Shown here: piece by piece, positions 1 through 7,400 of the stretch
Layout of the letters: every line of letters starts with the position of its first letter
Numbering within the stretch: the stretch's first letter is position 1
Source of the DNA: Myxococcota bacterium
GTDB taxonomy: Bacteria; Myxococcota; Polyangia; GCA-2747355; JAKLHH01
Length of the DNA stretch: 10,156 nucleotides
Assembly (NCBI GenBank): GCA_022710245.1
Contig: JAKLHH010000175.1
Location: 1-10,156 of the forward strand
Direction of reading: 5' to 3'
Translations under genes and position numbers: made by a program
The notes under the pieces: model-generated
The model's database searches: none
What the model was told of the DNA's origin: nothing
The model's input: the letters and a program-made list of their open reading frames with translations, nothing else

Positions 1-34
1 CTCATCCGGCATAACCCCACGTGGAGGAAGTCCC

Positions 35-1660
35 ATGAACGGCATCGTGAATGTGATGAAGCCCGTCAACGAGCCCGTGAAGGAGTACCGGCCGGGCTCA
101 CCCGAGCGGGCAGCGCTCAAGGACCAGATGAAGAAGATGCTGGCCGAGCAGATCGAGATCCCGCTCGAGATCGGTGGGAAGGCGGTCACCAGCGGCAAGC
201 TCGCCGACAGCGTCTGCCCGCACGACCACAAGCACGTGCTGGCGAAGTACCACATGGGGAGCTCGGAGCACGTCGGGCAGGCGATCGAGGCGGCGATGAA
301 GGCGCGGCCGGCGTGGGCGGCGATGCCGTGGGAGGCGCGCCTCTCGGTCTTCCTCAAGGCCGCCGACCTGCTGGCGACCAAGTACCGCATGGTCCTCAAC
401 GGCGCGACCATGCTCGGCCAGAGCAAGACGGCGTTCCAGGCGGAGATCGACTCGGCCGCCGAGCTGATCGACTTCTACCGCTTCAACCCGTACTACGCGA
501 CGGCCGTGATGAAGGAGCAGCCGAGCTCGGTCTTCGGCATGTGGAACTACCTCGACCACCGCCCGCTCGAGGGCTACGTCTTCGCGGTGACGCCCTTCAA
601 CTTCACCTCCATCGCGGGCAACCTCCCCACCGCCCCGGCGATGATGGGCAACGTGGTGCTCTGGAAGCCGGCCTCCTCGGCGGTCTACTCGGCGCACTTC
701 ATCATGAAGCTGCTCAAGGAGGCGGGGCTCCCCGACGGCGTCATCAACATGCTCCCCGGCCCCGGTGGCCAGATCGGTGACCCGGCGATCAAGCACCCGT
801 CGCTCGCCGGCATCCACTTCACCGGCTCGACCGACGTCTTCCAGCGCATGTGGACGACCATCGGCGCCAACATCAAGAGCTACCGCTCCTATCCGCGCAT
901 CGTCGGTGAGACGGGCGGCAAGGACTTCATCGTCGCCCACCCGTCGGCGGACGTCGAGGCGCTCACCACCGCGATGATCCGCGGCGCCTACGAGTTCCAG
1001 GGCCAGAAGTGCTCGGCCGCCTCGCGCGCCTACATCGCCGAGTCGGTCTGGACCAAGATGAAGGGGAAGCTCCTCGACGAGATCCGCGGCATCCAGATGG
1101 GCGACCCGATGGACTTCCGCAACTTCATGAACGCGGTCATCGACCGCAACGCCTACAACGACATCAAGGGCTACATCGACTTCGCCAAGAGCTCGGCTGA
1201 CGGCGAGGTGCTGGTCGGCGGCGAGTGCGACGACAGCAAGGGCTTCTTCATCCGCCCGACGCTGGTGCAGGCGAAGAAGCCGGACTTCAAGCTGATGCAG
1301 GAGGAGATCTTCGGGCCCGTGATGACGGTCTTCGTCTACCCGGACAAGGACTTCGACAAGGCGCTCGAGCTCTGCGACAAGACCTCGCCCTACGCGCTGA
1401 CCGGCGCCATCTTCGCGCAGGACCGCGCGGTCATCGTCAAGGCGATGGAGCGGCTCCGCGACGCGGCCGGCAACTTCTACATCAACGACAAGCCGACCGG
1501 CGCCGTGGTCGGGCAGCAGCCGTTCGGCGGCGCGCGCGCCTCGGGGACCAACGACAAGGCGGGCAGCATCCTGAACCTGGTCCGCTGGATCTCCCCGCGC
1601 GCGGTGAAGGAGAACTTCATCCCGCCGACCGACTACCGCTACCCGTTCATGGCCGAGTAG
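35..1660 (+). CDS. pruA: L-glutamate gamma-semialdehyde (1-pyrroline-5-carboxylate) dehydrogenase, ALDH4 type
   Basis: This enzyme oxidises L-glutamate-5-semialdehyde (the open form of pyrroline-5-carboxylate) to glutamate with NAD+, the second step of proline breakdown, in the cytoplasm. The 541 residues span a whole aldehyde dehydrogenase fold. Visible landmarks are TPFNF with the oxyanion Asn near 189, the FTGST turn of the NAD site at 262-266, GETGGKDF with the general-base Glu at 292, GQKCSAASR with the catalytic Cys at 326, EEIFGPV at 423-429 and the QQPFGGARASGTNDKAG segment near 494-510 that is typical of P5C dehydrogenases. The length fits the stand-alone ALDH4 branch, not a PutA fusion, because there is no proline dehydrogenase domain. 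The ATG at 35 has GGAGG at 23-27, seven bases upstream; an in-frame ATG at 56 lacks such a site. The 34 bases before the gene hold only this ribosome site, so its promoter, and perhaps an operon partner, lies outside the window. Confidence 0.96.
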   Translation: MNGIVNVMKPVNEPVKEYRPGSPERAALKDQMKKMLAEQIEIPLEIGGKAVTSGKLADSVCPHDHKHVLAKYHMGSSEHVGQAIEAAMKARPAWAAMPWEARLSVFLKAADLLATKYRMVLNGATMLGQSKTAFQAEIDSAAELIDFYRFNPYYATAVMKEQPSSVFGMWNYLDHRPLEGYVFAVTPFNFTSIAGNLPTAPAMMGNVVLWKPASSAVYSAHFIMKLLKEAGLPDGVINMLPGPGGQIGDPAIKHPSLAGIHFTGSTDVFQRMWTTIGANIKSYRSYPRIVGETGGKDFIVAHPSADVEALTTAMIRGAYEFQGQKCSAASRAYIAESVWTKMKGKLLDEIRGIQMGDPMDFRNFMNAVIDRNAYNDIKGYIDFAKSSADGEVLVGGECDDSKGFFIRPTLVQAKKPDFKLMQEEIFGPVMTVFVYPDKDFDKALELCDKTSPYALTGAIFAQDRAVIVKAMERLRDAAGNFYINDKPTGAVVGQQPFGGARASGTNDKAGSILNLVRWISPRAVKENFIPPTDYRYPFMAE

Positions 1661-1737
1661 CCGTCGCCCGTCGCCCGTCCCGTCCCACTGCTGCCGTCTC
1701 CACCCTCCCTTCGCTTCCGTTGCCGTTGACCCTGCTC

Positions 1738-1752
1738 GCCTCCTGCGGAGGC
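1738..1752 (+). terminator. possible weak terminator hairpin after pruA
   Basis: A perfect 6-bp inverted repeat, GCCTCC-TGC-GGAGGC, lies 77 bases past the pruA stop codon. It is the only clear hairpin in the gap after the gene. No T-tract follows, so it is not a classical intrinsic terminator, and the triloop is small. It may be chance in GC-rich DNA. Confidence 0.22.
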
Positions 1753-1811
1753 TCCGCGATCAAGGGCGAGCTCCTCGCGCACCGGCCCATCGCCCCTCCG
1801 CAGCTCGACCC

Positions 1812-1839
1812 TTGACCTCGCCCGCGTCGCCGCTACCAT
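1812..1839 (+). promoter_or_regulatory. putative sigma70-type promoter for the RNA methyltransferase gene
   Basis: TTGACC (1812-1817) and TACCAT (1834-1839) are separated by 16 bases, matching the -35 consensus at five of six positions and the -10 at four of six. Transcription would start near 1846, leaving a leader of about 90 bases before the ATG at 1936. The rest of the 275-bp gap from 1661 to 1935 holds short CGTCCC-like repeats just after pruA and the hairpin at 1738-1752; no other gene is convincing there. Confidence 0.45.
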
Positions 1840-1935
1840 GGAGCTCTCCCGGGCCGCCACCCCGACCAACCCAGGCCCGATGAACGAACGCCATGACGAC
1901 GCAGAGCACAGCCGAGCCCCAGGCTCGCCGCGAGG

Positions 1936-2802
1936 ATGGTCGGCGCTGAGCCGGCCGCGAGGTGGTCGGACGTCGCCGCGACGCTGACCGAGATCGAGAG
2001 GCTGCAGCGCGAGCGCGCGCACCGGGATCGCACGGGGCTCCACTACCTGGAGGGGCCGCGCAACGTGCTCCGGGCCGCTGCTCACGGGGTCGAGCTGGAG
2101 GCGCTCCTCTGGAGCGAGGCGCTCCTCAAGGTGCCCGAGGCGCGGCGGCTGCTCCGGGCTCGCGCCAGCGAGGGCGTCCCCTGCCTCCGCGTGTCGCCCG
2201 AGGAGTTTCGACGCGTGACCCGGCTCAAGCGCGCGAGCGGCATCGGGGCCGTCGCGCGCCAGCACTGGTCGCGGCTCCACGGGGCGCGGCCGGGGCCGGG
2301 CCTCTGCTGGCTCGCGCTGGAGCAGGTCCGCTCGCCGGGGAACCTCGGCACGCTCCTCCGCAGCGCCGAGGCCGTGGGTGCGGCGGGCGTGATCCTGGTG
2401 GGGGGCGCGATCGATCCCTTCGACCCGCAGGTGGTGCGCGCGGCGATGGGCGCGCTCTTCGGGCTGCGGCTCGTGCGCGCGAGCCCGGACGCCTTCGCGC
2501 ACTGGTTGCGCCGGCATCGCTGCCGCGTGCTCGGCGCGTCACCCGACGGCGACGTCGCGCTGGACCGGGCGCGCTTCGGCCAGCCCTGCGTGCTCCTCCT
2601 CGGCGAGGAGCGGCGGGGTCTCAGCGCCGCGCAGCGCGGGTTCTGCCACGAGCTGGTGCGGATCCCGATGGCGCCAGGCTGCGACTCGCTGAACCTCGGG
2701 GTCGCCGGCACCCTGCTCCTCTACGAGGCGTGGAGGAGGAGCGGCTTCGCCTCGCTCAGCCCTGCTTCGCCAGCGCCTCAAGCGCCATGCCGAGGGGCCT
2801 GA
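1936..2802 (+). CDS. SpoU/TrmH-family RNA 2'-O-methyltransferase
   Basis: This is a predicted S-adenosylmethionine-dependent methyltransferase of the SPOUT (trefoil-knot) class, acting on ribose 2'-OH of rRNA or tRNA. Residues about 32-110 form the RNA-binding N-terminal part (TGLHYLEGPRNVLRA, like the L30e-type substrate-binding domain). The catalytic domain follows, with motif 1 LEQVRSPGNLGTLLRSAEA at 128-146 (Asn136, catalytic-type Arg142), motif 2 LLLGEERRGLS at 220-230, and motif 3 IPMAPGCDSLNLGVA at 243-257. In motif 2 the common Gly-Asn-Glu is Gly-Glu-Glu. The exact substrate cannot be read from sequence, so no symbol is given. The ATG at 1936 is the first possible start after an in-frame stop at 1894, but its ribosome site is poor. 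The last 20 or so residues (Ala/Pro/Ser-rich) extend past motif 3 and overlap the opposing gene by 47 bp; they are probably a dispensable tail. Confidence 0.9.
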   Translation: MVGAEPAARWSDVAATLTEIERLQRERAHRDRTGLHYLEGPRNVLRAAAHGVELEALLWSEALLKVPEARRLLRARASEGVPCLRVSPEEFRRVTRLKRASGIGAVARQHWSRLHGARPGPGLCWLALEQVRSPGNLGTLLRSAEAVGAAGVILVGGAIDPFDPQVVRAAMGALFGLRLVRASPDAFAHWLRRHRCRVLGASPDGDVALDRARFGQPCVLLLGEERRGLSAAQRGFCHELVRIPMAPGCDSLNLGVAGTLLLYEAWRRSGFASLSPASPAPQAPCRGA

Positions 2803-3061
2803 AGGGGCCGAGCGGGATGCAGCGGAACTTCGCCAGGCCCGCCCTCGCCAGCGGCAGCGCGTCCATCTGCGCCTGCGCCTCCTCGACGCTGGCGCACTCG
2901 AGCATCAGCACCGCGCCGGGCTGGTCGAGGCGGAAGTACCACTCGCGCAGCGAGCCGGCGAGGTAGTGCTCGATGGCCGCCATCAGCTCGTCCTTCAGGT
3001 GCGCCTGGATCTTCTCCGTCGTGGCGCCGGGGAGGATGTCGTCGAGGACCAGGATCTTCAT
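2756..3061 (-). CDS. small dimeric alpha/beta-barrel protein (YciI / muconolactone isomerase-like)
   Basis: The 101-residue product begins MKILVLDDILPGAT and contains LREWYFRLDQPGAVLMLECASVEEAQAQMDALPL followed by KFRCIPLGPF. This beta-alpha-beta-beta-alpha-beta order, with a 'LECASVEEAQ' helix start and an 'LPL...F..IPLGPF' end, fits small ferredoxin-like proteins of the dimeric alpha/beta-barrel superfamily (YCII-related or muconolactone-isomerase-like). Members are small enzymes or ligand binders of mostly unknown role, so I assign no reaction. The ATG at 3061 is preferred over upstream in-frame codons because GGAGG (plus-strand CCTCC at 3067-3071) sits five bases upstream and the conserved fold begins there; an ATG at 3115 would add 18 residues with no family resemblance. 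The gene is transcribed toward the methyltransferase gene, and their ends overlap by 47 bp. Confidence 0.8.
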   Translation of the reverse strand: MKILVLDDILPGATTEKIQAHLKDELMAAIEHYLAGSLREWYFRLDQPGAVLMLECASVEEAQAQMDALPLARAGLAKFRCIPLGPFRPLGMALEALAKQG

Positions 3062-3114
3062 CGGGGCCTCCAGTGCCTGGGTGCGATGAGCGGCGGTCAG
3101 TCCCGCGGGCGCCA

Positions 3115-3120
3115 ATCATA
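3115..3120 (-). promoter_or_regulatory. possible -10 element for the alpha/beta-barrel gene
   Basis: Reading the minus strand, TATGAT lies 53 bases upstream of the ATG at 3061 and matches the -10 consensus at five of six positions. No good -35 hexamer is found 16-18 bases upstream, where the DNA is a CCGCCG run. It is one of the few AT-rich spots in the 193-bp divergent gap 3062-3254. The other gene in that gap (3255, plus strand) shows no recognisable promoter. Confidence 0.25.
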
Positions 3121-3254
3121 CAGGAGGGCGGCGGCGGAGGGTACGAGCCTCTGAGCGGTCGGGCGCTGCCAGGGCATCCGGAGGCCGATCGTAGGTGTGC
3201 GACGCTCTCGCCGCCCGGTGCACCCCTTGGTGAGACCGCAAGGCAGGACTCGGC

Positions 3255-3971
3255 ATGACCCTACAGACGAAGGCTTCAGCTCCCGCCGCCCTGGCCTGGC
3301 TGCTCGCGATGGCGCTGCCGGGGTGCGCGAGCGACGAACAGCCGCGCGGCCCTGAGCTGGCCGCCGGCGTGGACCTCGCCCTGGATCGCGCCGGTGCGCA
3401 GCCCGACCAGCGCGTGCCCGACCACCGCGCGCCCGACCGCCAGCGGCTGACCCTGGTCGTCAACGAGAAGCCCTGCGCGCAGCAGGCGGCGCTGGTCCCT
3501 GACCCCGGCGAGGAGGGGCAGCGTATCGCTGCGCGTCTGACGCCGCCCACCTATCCCTTCGCCGTGGTCAGCGTGGGCTACACGCTCTTCGGTGGCCCCG
3601 GGGGCTCGCTCGCCTGCGACACCGGGCTCGCTCACAAGGTCGAGCTCTCCGTCAGCAAGGCGTCGGCGCCTGAGCCCACGCCGGAGGTGCGCGAGCAATG
3701 GACCGAGCCGGCGGCGCCGAACCCGCTCAGCAAGCGGGAGATGGCCCACGCGCTGAGCGCGCCGCTCACGCTCGCAGCCGGCGAGCACCTCTTCGTCACC
3801 CTCGAGGTCGCCGGCGCCAGCGGGAAGGCGATCTGCGCGTTCGCCTGTGACGGCCACGGGATCGAGGACCGCAACTACTGGGGCAAGGCCACCGCCCCAC
3901 CCTTCACCTGGGTGACGCTGAAGAGCCTGGGGCAGAACCTGAACCTGCTCTTCGAGGCGCTGGGGCAGTAG
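3255..3971 (+). CDS. predicted lipoprotein with Asp/Pro-rich linker, function unknown
   Basis: The 238-residue product is probably exported and lipid-anchored. A hydrophobic segment (residues 11-21) ends in the lipobox LPGC, giving Cys24 as the lipidated residue, followed by ASDEQ. Residues 38-62 form a linker with repeated Pro-Asp steps (QPDQRVPDHRAPDRQ), a style seen in surface lipoproteins of Myxococcota. The remainder looks beta-rich (LTPPTYPFAVVSVGYTLFGG, LTLAAGEHLFVTLEVAG) and has four cysteines (74, 121, 194, 198), which could form two disulfides. I infer a beta-sandwich domain but do not recognise a family. The ATG at 3255 has AGGA at 3245-3248, six bases upstream. The next lipoprotein gene begins 24 bp after the stop, so the two are probably co-transcribed. 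Confidence 0.82.
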   Translation: MTLQTKASAPAALAWLLAMALPGCASDEQPRGPELAAGVDLALDRAGAQPDQRVPDHRAPDRQRLTLVVNEKPCAQQAALVPDPGEEGQRIAARLTPPTYPFAVVSVGYTLFGGPGGSLACDTGLAHKVELSVSKASAPEPTPEVREQWTEPAAPNPLSKREMAHALSAPLTLAAGEHLFVTLEVAGASGKAICAFACDGHGIEDRNYWGKATAPPFTWVTLKSLGQNLNLLFEALGQ

Positions 3972-3984
3972 CTCGTCGGTGAGA

Positions 3985-3989
3985 GGAGG
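3985..3989 (+). promoter_or_regulatory. ribosome binding site deciding the start of the second lipoprotein
   Basis: GGAGG ends six bases before ATG 3996 but only three before the in-frame GTG at 3993. The spacing favours ATG 3996, which also gives the signal peptide beginning MRRTT. Confidence 0.7.
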
Positions 3990-3995
3990 TGTGTG

Positions 3996-4424
3996 ATGCG
4001 AAGGACCACGCTGGTCATCGGCCTGCTCGCGGGCTGCGCGAGCGACCCCTCGGGCGTGCCAGCTCACCTCGCGCTCGAGGCTGGCTCGCGCTTCGAGGCC
4101 GCGATCCCACCGGACGCTGCCCGCGCCGAGCTCGCGCAGGCCAGGCGGGACGGGGGCACGGCCGACAAGGCCCCCGGGTCCAGGACCGAGCTCGGCGCCG
4201 CGCCGCTCGACTCCGGACCTGCGGACGCCGACCCCTGCCTGGGCGTGACCGCTGCCGGGTGCTGCAAGGGGGCCGTCGTCTACTTCTGCGAGAAGGGCGG
4301 GCTCCAGCAGCTGAGCTGTGCGCCCTACGGCTGCGGCTGGAGCGCGAAGGTGAACCTCTTCAAGTGCAACGGCAAGGACCCGCCGCCAGCCGGCACCTCG
4401 GCCAGCTGCCCCGCGGGCATCTGA
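3996..4424 (+). CDS. small lipoprotein with C-terminal eight-cysteine module
   Basis: The 142-residue product starts MRRTTLVIGLLAGC: two arginines, a very short hydrophobic stretch and a lipobox LAGC with the lipidated Cys at 14. The ASD that follows is identical to the residues after the lipobox in the upstream gene. A low-complexity Ala/Asp/Gly linker (about 20-78, ending DSGPADADP) leads to a compact C-terminal module with eight cysteines, beginning CLGVTAAGCCKGAVVYFC and running through GCGW to the final SCPAG. This Cys spacing, with a CC pair and a CGW element, resembles a small disulfide-rich module I know from secreted proteins of Myxococcota and relatives; its function is not established. 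Four disulfides are expected if it folds in the periplasm or on the surface. The gene follows its neighbour by 24 bp and is likely in the same transcript. It ends 66 bp from the convergent kinase gene. Confidence 0.8.
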   Translation: MRRTTLVIGLLAGCASDPSGVPAHLALEAGSRFEAAIPPDAARAELAQARRDGGTADKAPGSRTELGAAPLDSGPADADPCLGVTAAGCCKGAVVYFCEKGGLQQLSCAPYGCGWSAKVNLFKCNGKDPPPAGTSASCPAGI

Positions 4425-4432
4425 GGGCAGGT

Positions 4433-4452
4433 TCGCCGGGCGGCACCGGCGA
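4433..4452. terminator. possible bidirectional hairpin between convergent genes
   Basis: TCGCCGG (4433-4439) and CCGGCGA (4446-4452) form a perfect 7-bp GC-rich stem with a six-base loop. It lies between the stop of the lipoprotein gene (4424) and the stop of the kinase gene (4491), the expected place for a shared terminator. No T-tract flanks either side, so any termination would be of the U-less kind. Confidence 0.35.
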
Positions 4453-4490
4453 CACGACGGGATCCATCGCCCGCCGATGAGGAGCAGGAG

Positions 4491-7400
4491 TCAGGGCTCG
4501 CGCGGCGCGCAGCGGTGCCCCGCGGGCGGGCCGCTCGGCGCCGGGCGCCCGGCCGACCACTCGACCGGGACCTCGCGCCAGACCTGCCGGAGCAGCTGGC
4601 AGTACTCGAGGTCGAAGACCGAGAGGTCGAGGACCAGGTGGTCGCCGAGGTCGGTGGCGGCGAAGACCTTGGTGGCGCGCACGCGCAGGTGCGTGACCGG
4701 GCCGTGCAGGCGAGAGCCCTCGAGCCTGGCGCCGCTCTCCAGCTGCCAGAGCCCGACGGCGCCGCTCGCGTGACCGGCGACGAGCGTGTGGCCGGGGCCG
4801 GCGGCGAGGCGCGTGACCGGGCTCGAGGGGGTGTCCTCGCAGACCACGCGGCGGCCCTGGCCTCCGTCGAGGGGGGTGAGCTCGATGCTGCCGTCCTCGA
4901 AGCCGAGCGCGAGGTGGTTGCCCGCGCGCGTGAGCGCCGTGACCGCCTCGGCGCCTGGCATGACGCCGCGCGGATCGCCCGCGGGCGAGAAGGCCAGGAC
5001 CTGCCGCTCGGAGGAGACCAGCACCTCGCGTCCGTCCCAGGCGACGGCGGTGGCGGGGAGCCGGCGCCGGAGCCCGCTCGTCGTGTAGAGGTGCGCCTCG
5101 CTGCCGGCGAGCGCGACGCAGGCGCCGGGGAGGGCGAGGACGCGCCGCAGCCCGTCGACCCGCGCCGCGAGGTCGCGCTGATCGGCGGCCTTGTCCCAGA
5201 GCTCGAGGCCGCGCTCGCTCCGCAGGCAGATGGTGCGCAGGTCCTCGGCCTGGTCTCCGCCGCGCGCCTGCTCGGCCGCCTCGCGCCAGCGCTGCGGGGG
5301 CGGCGCGGCGTGGTCGGCCGGCTCGAGCGCCTGCCAGCCGCGGTGCGTGAGGAGGCGCGCGGGTGAGGTGAGGAGGAGCGGCGCGCGCCACAGCGGGGTA
5401 CCGTCGGTGGCGCGCCAGAGCCTCGCCGTCCCGTCGTCGGAGGCGGTGGCGAGGGTGGCGCCGTCGGCGCTGAAGCGCAGCACGTTCACCTCGCCCGCGT
5501 GGCCGCGCAGCTCTCGCGCCGGCGCGCGGCCGGAGGGATCGAGGAGGAGCGCGCTCCCGTCGGCGCGCGGCACGCCGAGGAGGCCCCGGGGCGAGAAGGC
5601 GAGGGAGTAGGTCCGGCTCGCGCCGCTCGTCAGCAGCCGTCGCTCGCCGAGCTTGCTCTCCGCGAGCTCCCAGAGCCAGACGCGCGCGTCGTCGCCGGCG
5701 CTGGCGAGCTGCCGGCCGTCGGGGCTGAAGGCCACGCCGCGCACCGCGCCGGTGTGGCCCTCGAGGAGGCGCGGCTCGCCGCCCGCGAGCGGCCACAGGC
5801 GCACGCTGCGATCGCGGCTCGCCGAGGCGAGGAGCTTGCCGTCGGGGGAGAAGCGGACGTCGGTCACCGCGTCCGCGTGCCCCTCGAGGACGCGCTGCTG
5901 GGCGCCGGTCGTCACGTCCCAGAGGCGGAGGAGGCTGTCGTTGCCGCCGCTGGCCAGCCGGCGACCGTCGGGGCTGAAGGCGACAGTATAGACGGCCGAG
6001 CCCGAGCTCCCGAGCAGCTGCGGTCGTCGCGTGCGGGAGAGCTCCCAGAGGCGGGTCGTGCCGTCCGCGCTGCCGGACGCGAGGAGCTTGCCGCCGGGCG
6101 CGAAGGTGAGCGTGTGCACGGCGGCGGTGTGACCCTCGAGGACGCTGCGCTCCTCGCCACTCGACGTGTCCCAGAGGCGGATGGTGCCGTCGTGCCCGCC
6201 GGTGGCGAGGACGCGATCGTCGGGGCTGAGTGCCGTGGCGAGCGCTCGGCCGTTGTGGCCGTGCGCGACGTGCGCGGGCCGGGAGCTGACGCGCCAGAGC
6301 CTGATCGCGTTGTCGCTGCCGCTGGAGACCAGGCGAGTACCGTCTGGGCTAAAGCGGACGGCGTAGATGGGCTTGCCTGCCGTGAGGACTCCGCGCGTGG
6401 CGCCGTCGGTGGTCCAGAGTCGGACGGTCCCATCGAGGCTCGAGGAGGCAAGGACCTTCCCATCAGGTCCGAAGGCCACTGAAGAGACCCCGCCGGTGTG
6501 TCCCTCCAGCATGCGGCGCTCCACTCCGCGCTCCACATCCCAGAGCCGCAGGGTCCTGTCGGTGCTCACGGAGGCGAGCATCTTGCCATCGGGGCTGAAG
6601 GCCACCCCGAGGACCACTCCCTGGTGGCCGCGGAGGACGAGAGATGGTTGCGCCGGCTGCGCAGCATGTGCCGGGGACACCGCCCAGATGCGCACCAGCT
6701 GGTCGAGGCTGGCCGTCGCCACCCTGCGGCCATCGGGCGCAAAGGCGGCGCCGTGGACCCCGTCGCCGTGTCCGGCGAGGAGCAGCGGCGGCCTGTCAGG
6801 GTGCTCGATCTCCCAGAGCCGCGCGGTGCGGTCCGAGCTCCCGGAGAGGAGCCGTTGACCGTCCGGGCTGAAGGCGAGCGCCCGCACCGCATCCCGGTGG
6901 CCACGCAGCACGCCCCTCACTCCGCGGACGAGGTCGTGAAGATAGATCGCGCCGCCCCACGTGCCCGCCGCGACCAGGTGACCTGACGGTGAGACAGCGA
7001 CACTCATCACCTGGTCGCCGTGTCCGCGGAGCGCACGGACCTCGCCGGTGTCAGCCTCGATCAGGTGGACTGCACGGTCCTGACAGGCAGCCGCGAGGCG
7101 CTGTCCATCGGGAGAGAAGGCGACCCCGTAGACCGCCGCGCCGAGGTCCTTGCGCCAGAGGAGCGCGTCGCGCTCGAGCCTCCACCAGAGCACTCGCGCC
7201 TCGGCCGAGTCACGGGCCTCCAGCGCACCGCGGACCTTGGCCCGCGCCTCGAGCAGGTCGCCGCGCAGCGCGGCGGCGCGCGCGCCCTCGCGGAGCGCCT
7301 CGGCGAAGCGGCCGCGCGCCTCGCTGCGCCCCTGGCGGGCGTCTCGCCACTGACCGGCGAAGATGGCGGCGAGCGCGGCCGTGAGCGCCAGGAGCGAGGC

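Noticed and set aside
98..940. 280-codon minus-strand open frame opposite pruA
   Set aside because: It is a high-GC shadow of pruA with an Arg/Asp/Val-rich translation and no family resemblance; pruA motifs occupy the opposite strand.
1720..1815. Short frame reading LTLLASCGGSAIKGELLAHR, which looks like a lipoprotein signal
   Set aside because: It is the tail of an out-of-frame pruA shadow. Only TTG starts are available, there is no ribosome site, no basic n-region, and the product would be about 31 residues.
1893..1949. ATG at 1893 reading MTTQSTAEPQARREDGRR, possible earlier start of the methyltransferase via frameshift
   Set aside because: It stops after 18 codons in a different frame, and the conserved methyltransferase domain is complete from 1936 without it.
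1639..2517. 292-codon minus-strand open frame
   Set aside because: It crosses the pruA end and most of the methyltransferase gene in antisense; its translation is Arg/Pro-rich low complexity.
3225..3243. CCTTG-N9-CAAGG inverted repeat before the lipoprotein gene at 3255, next to palindrome GGTGCACC
   Set aside because: The stem is only five pairs with a nine-base loop; a riboswitch or operator cannot be supported from this.
5376..7151. Periodic DNA repeats suggesting a CRISPR-like or satellite array
   Set aside because: The period follows WD40 blades in an intact coding frame and the units are imperfect, with no spacers.
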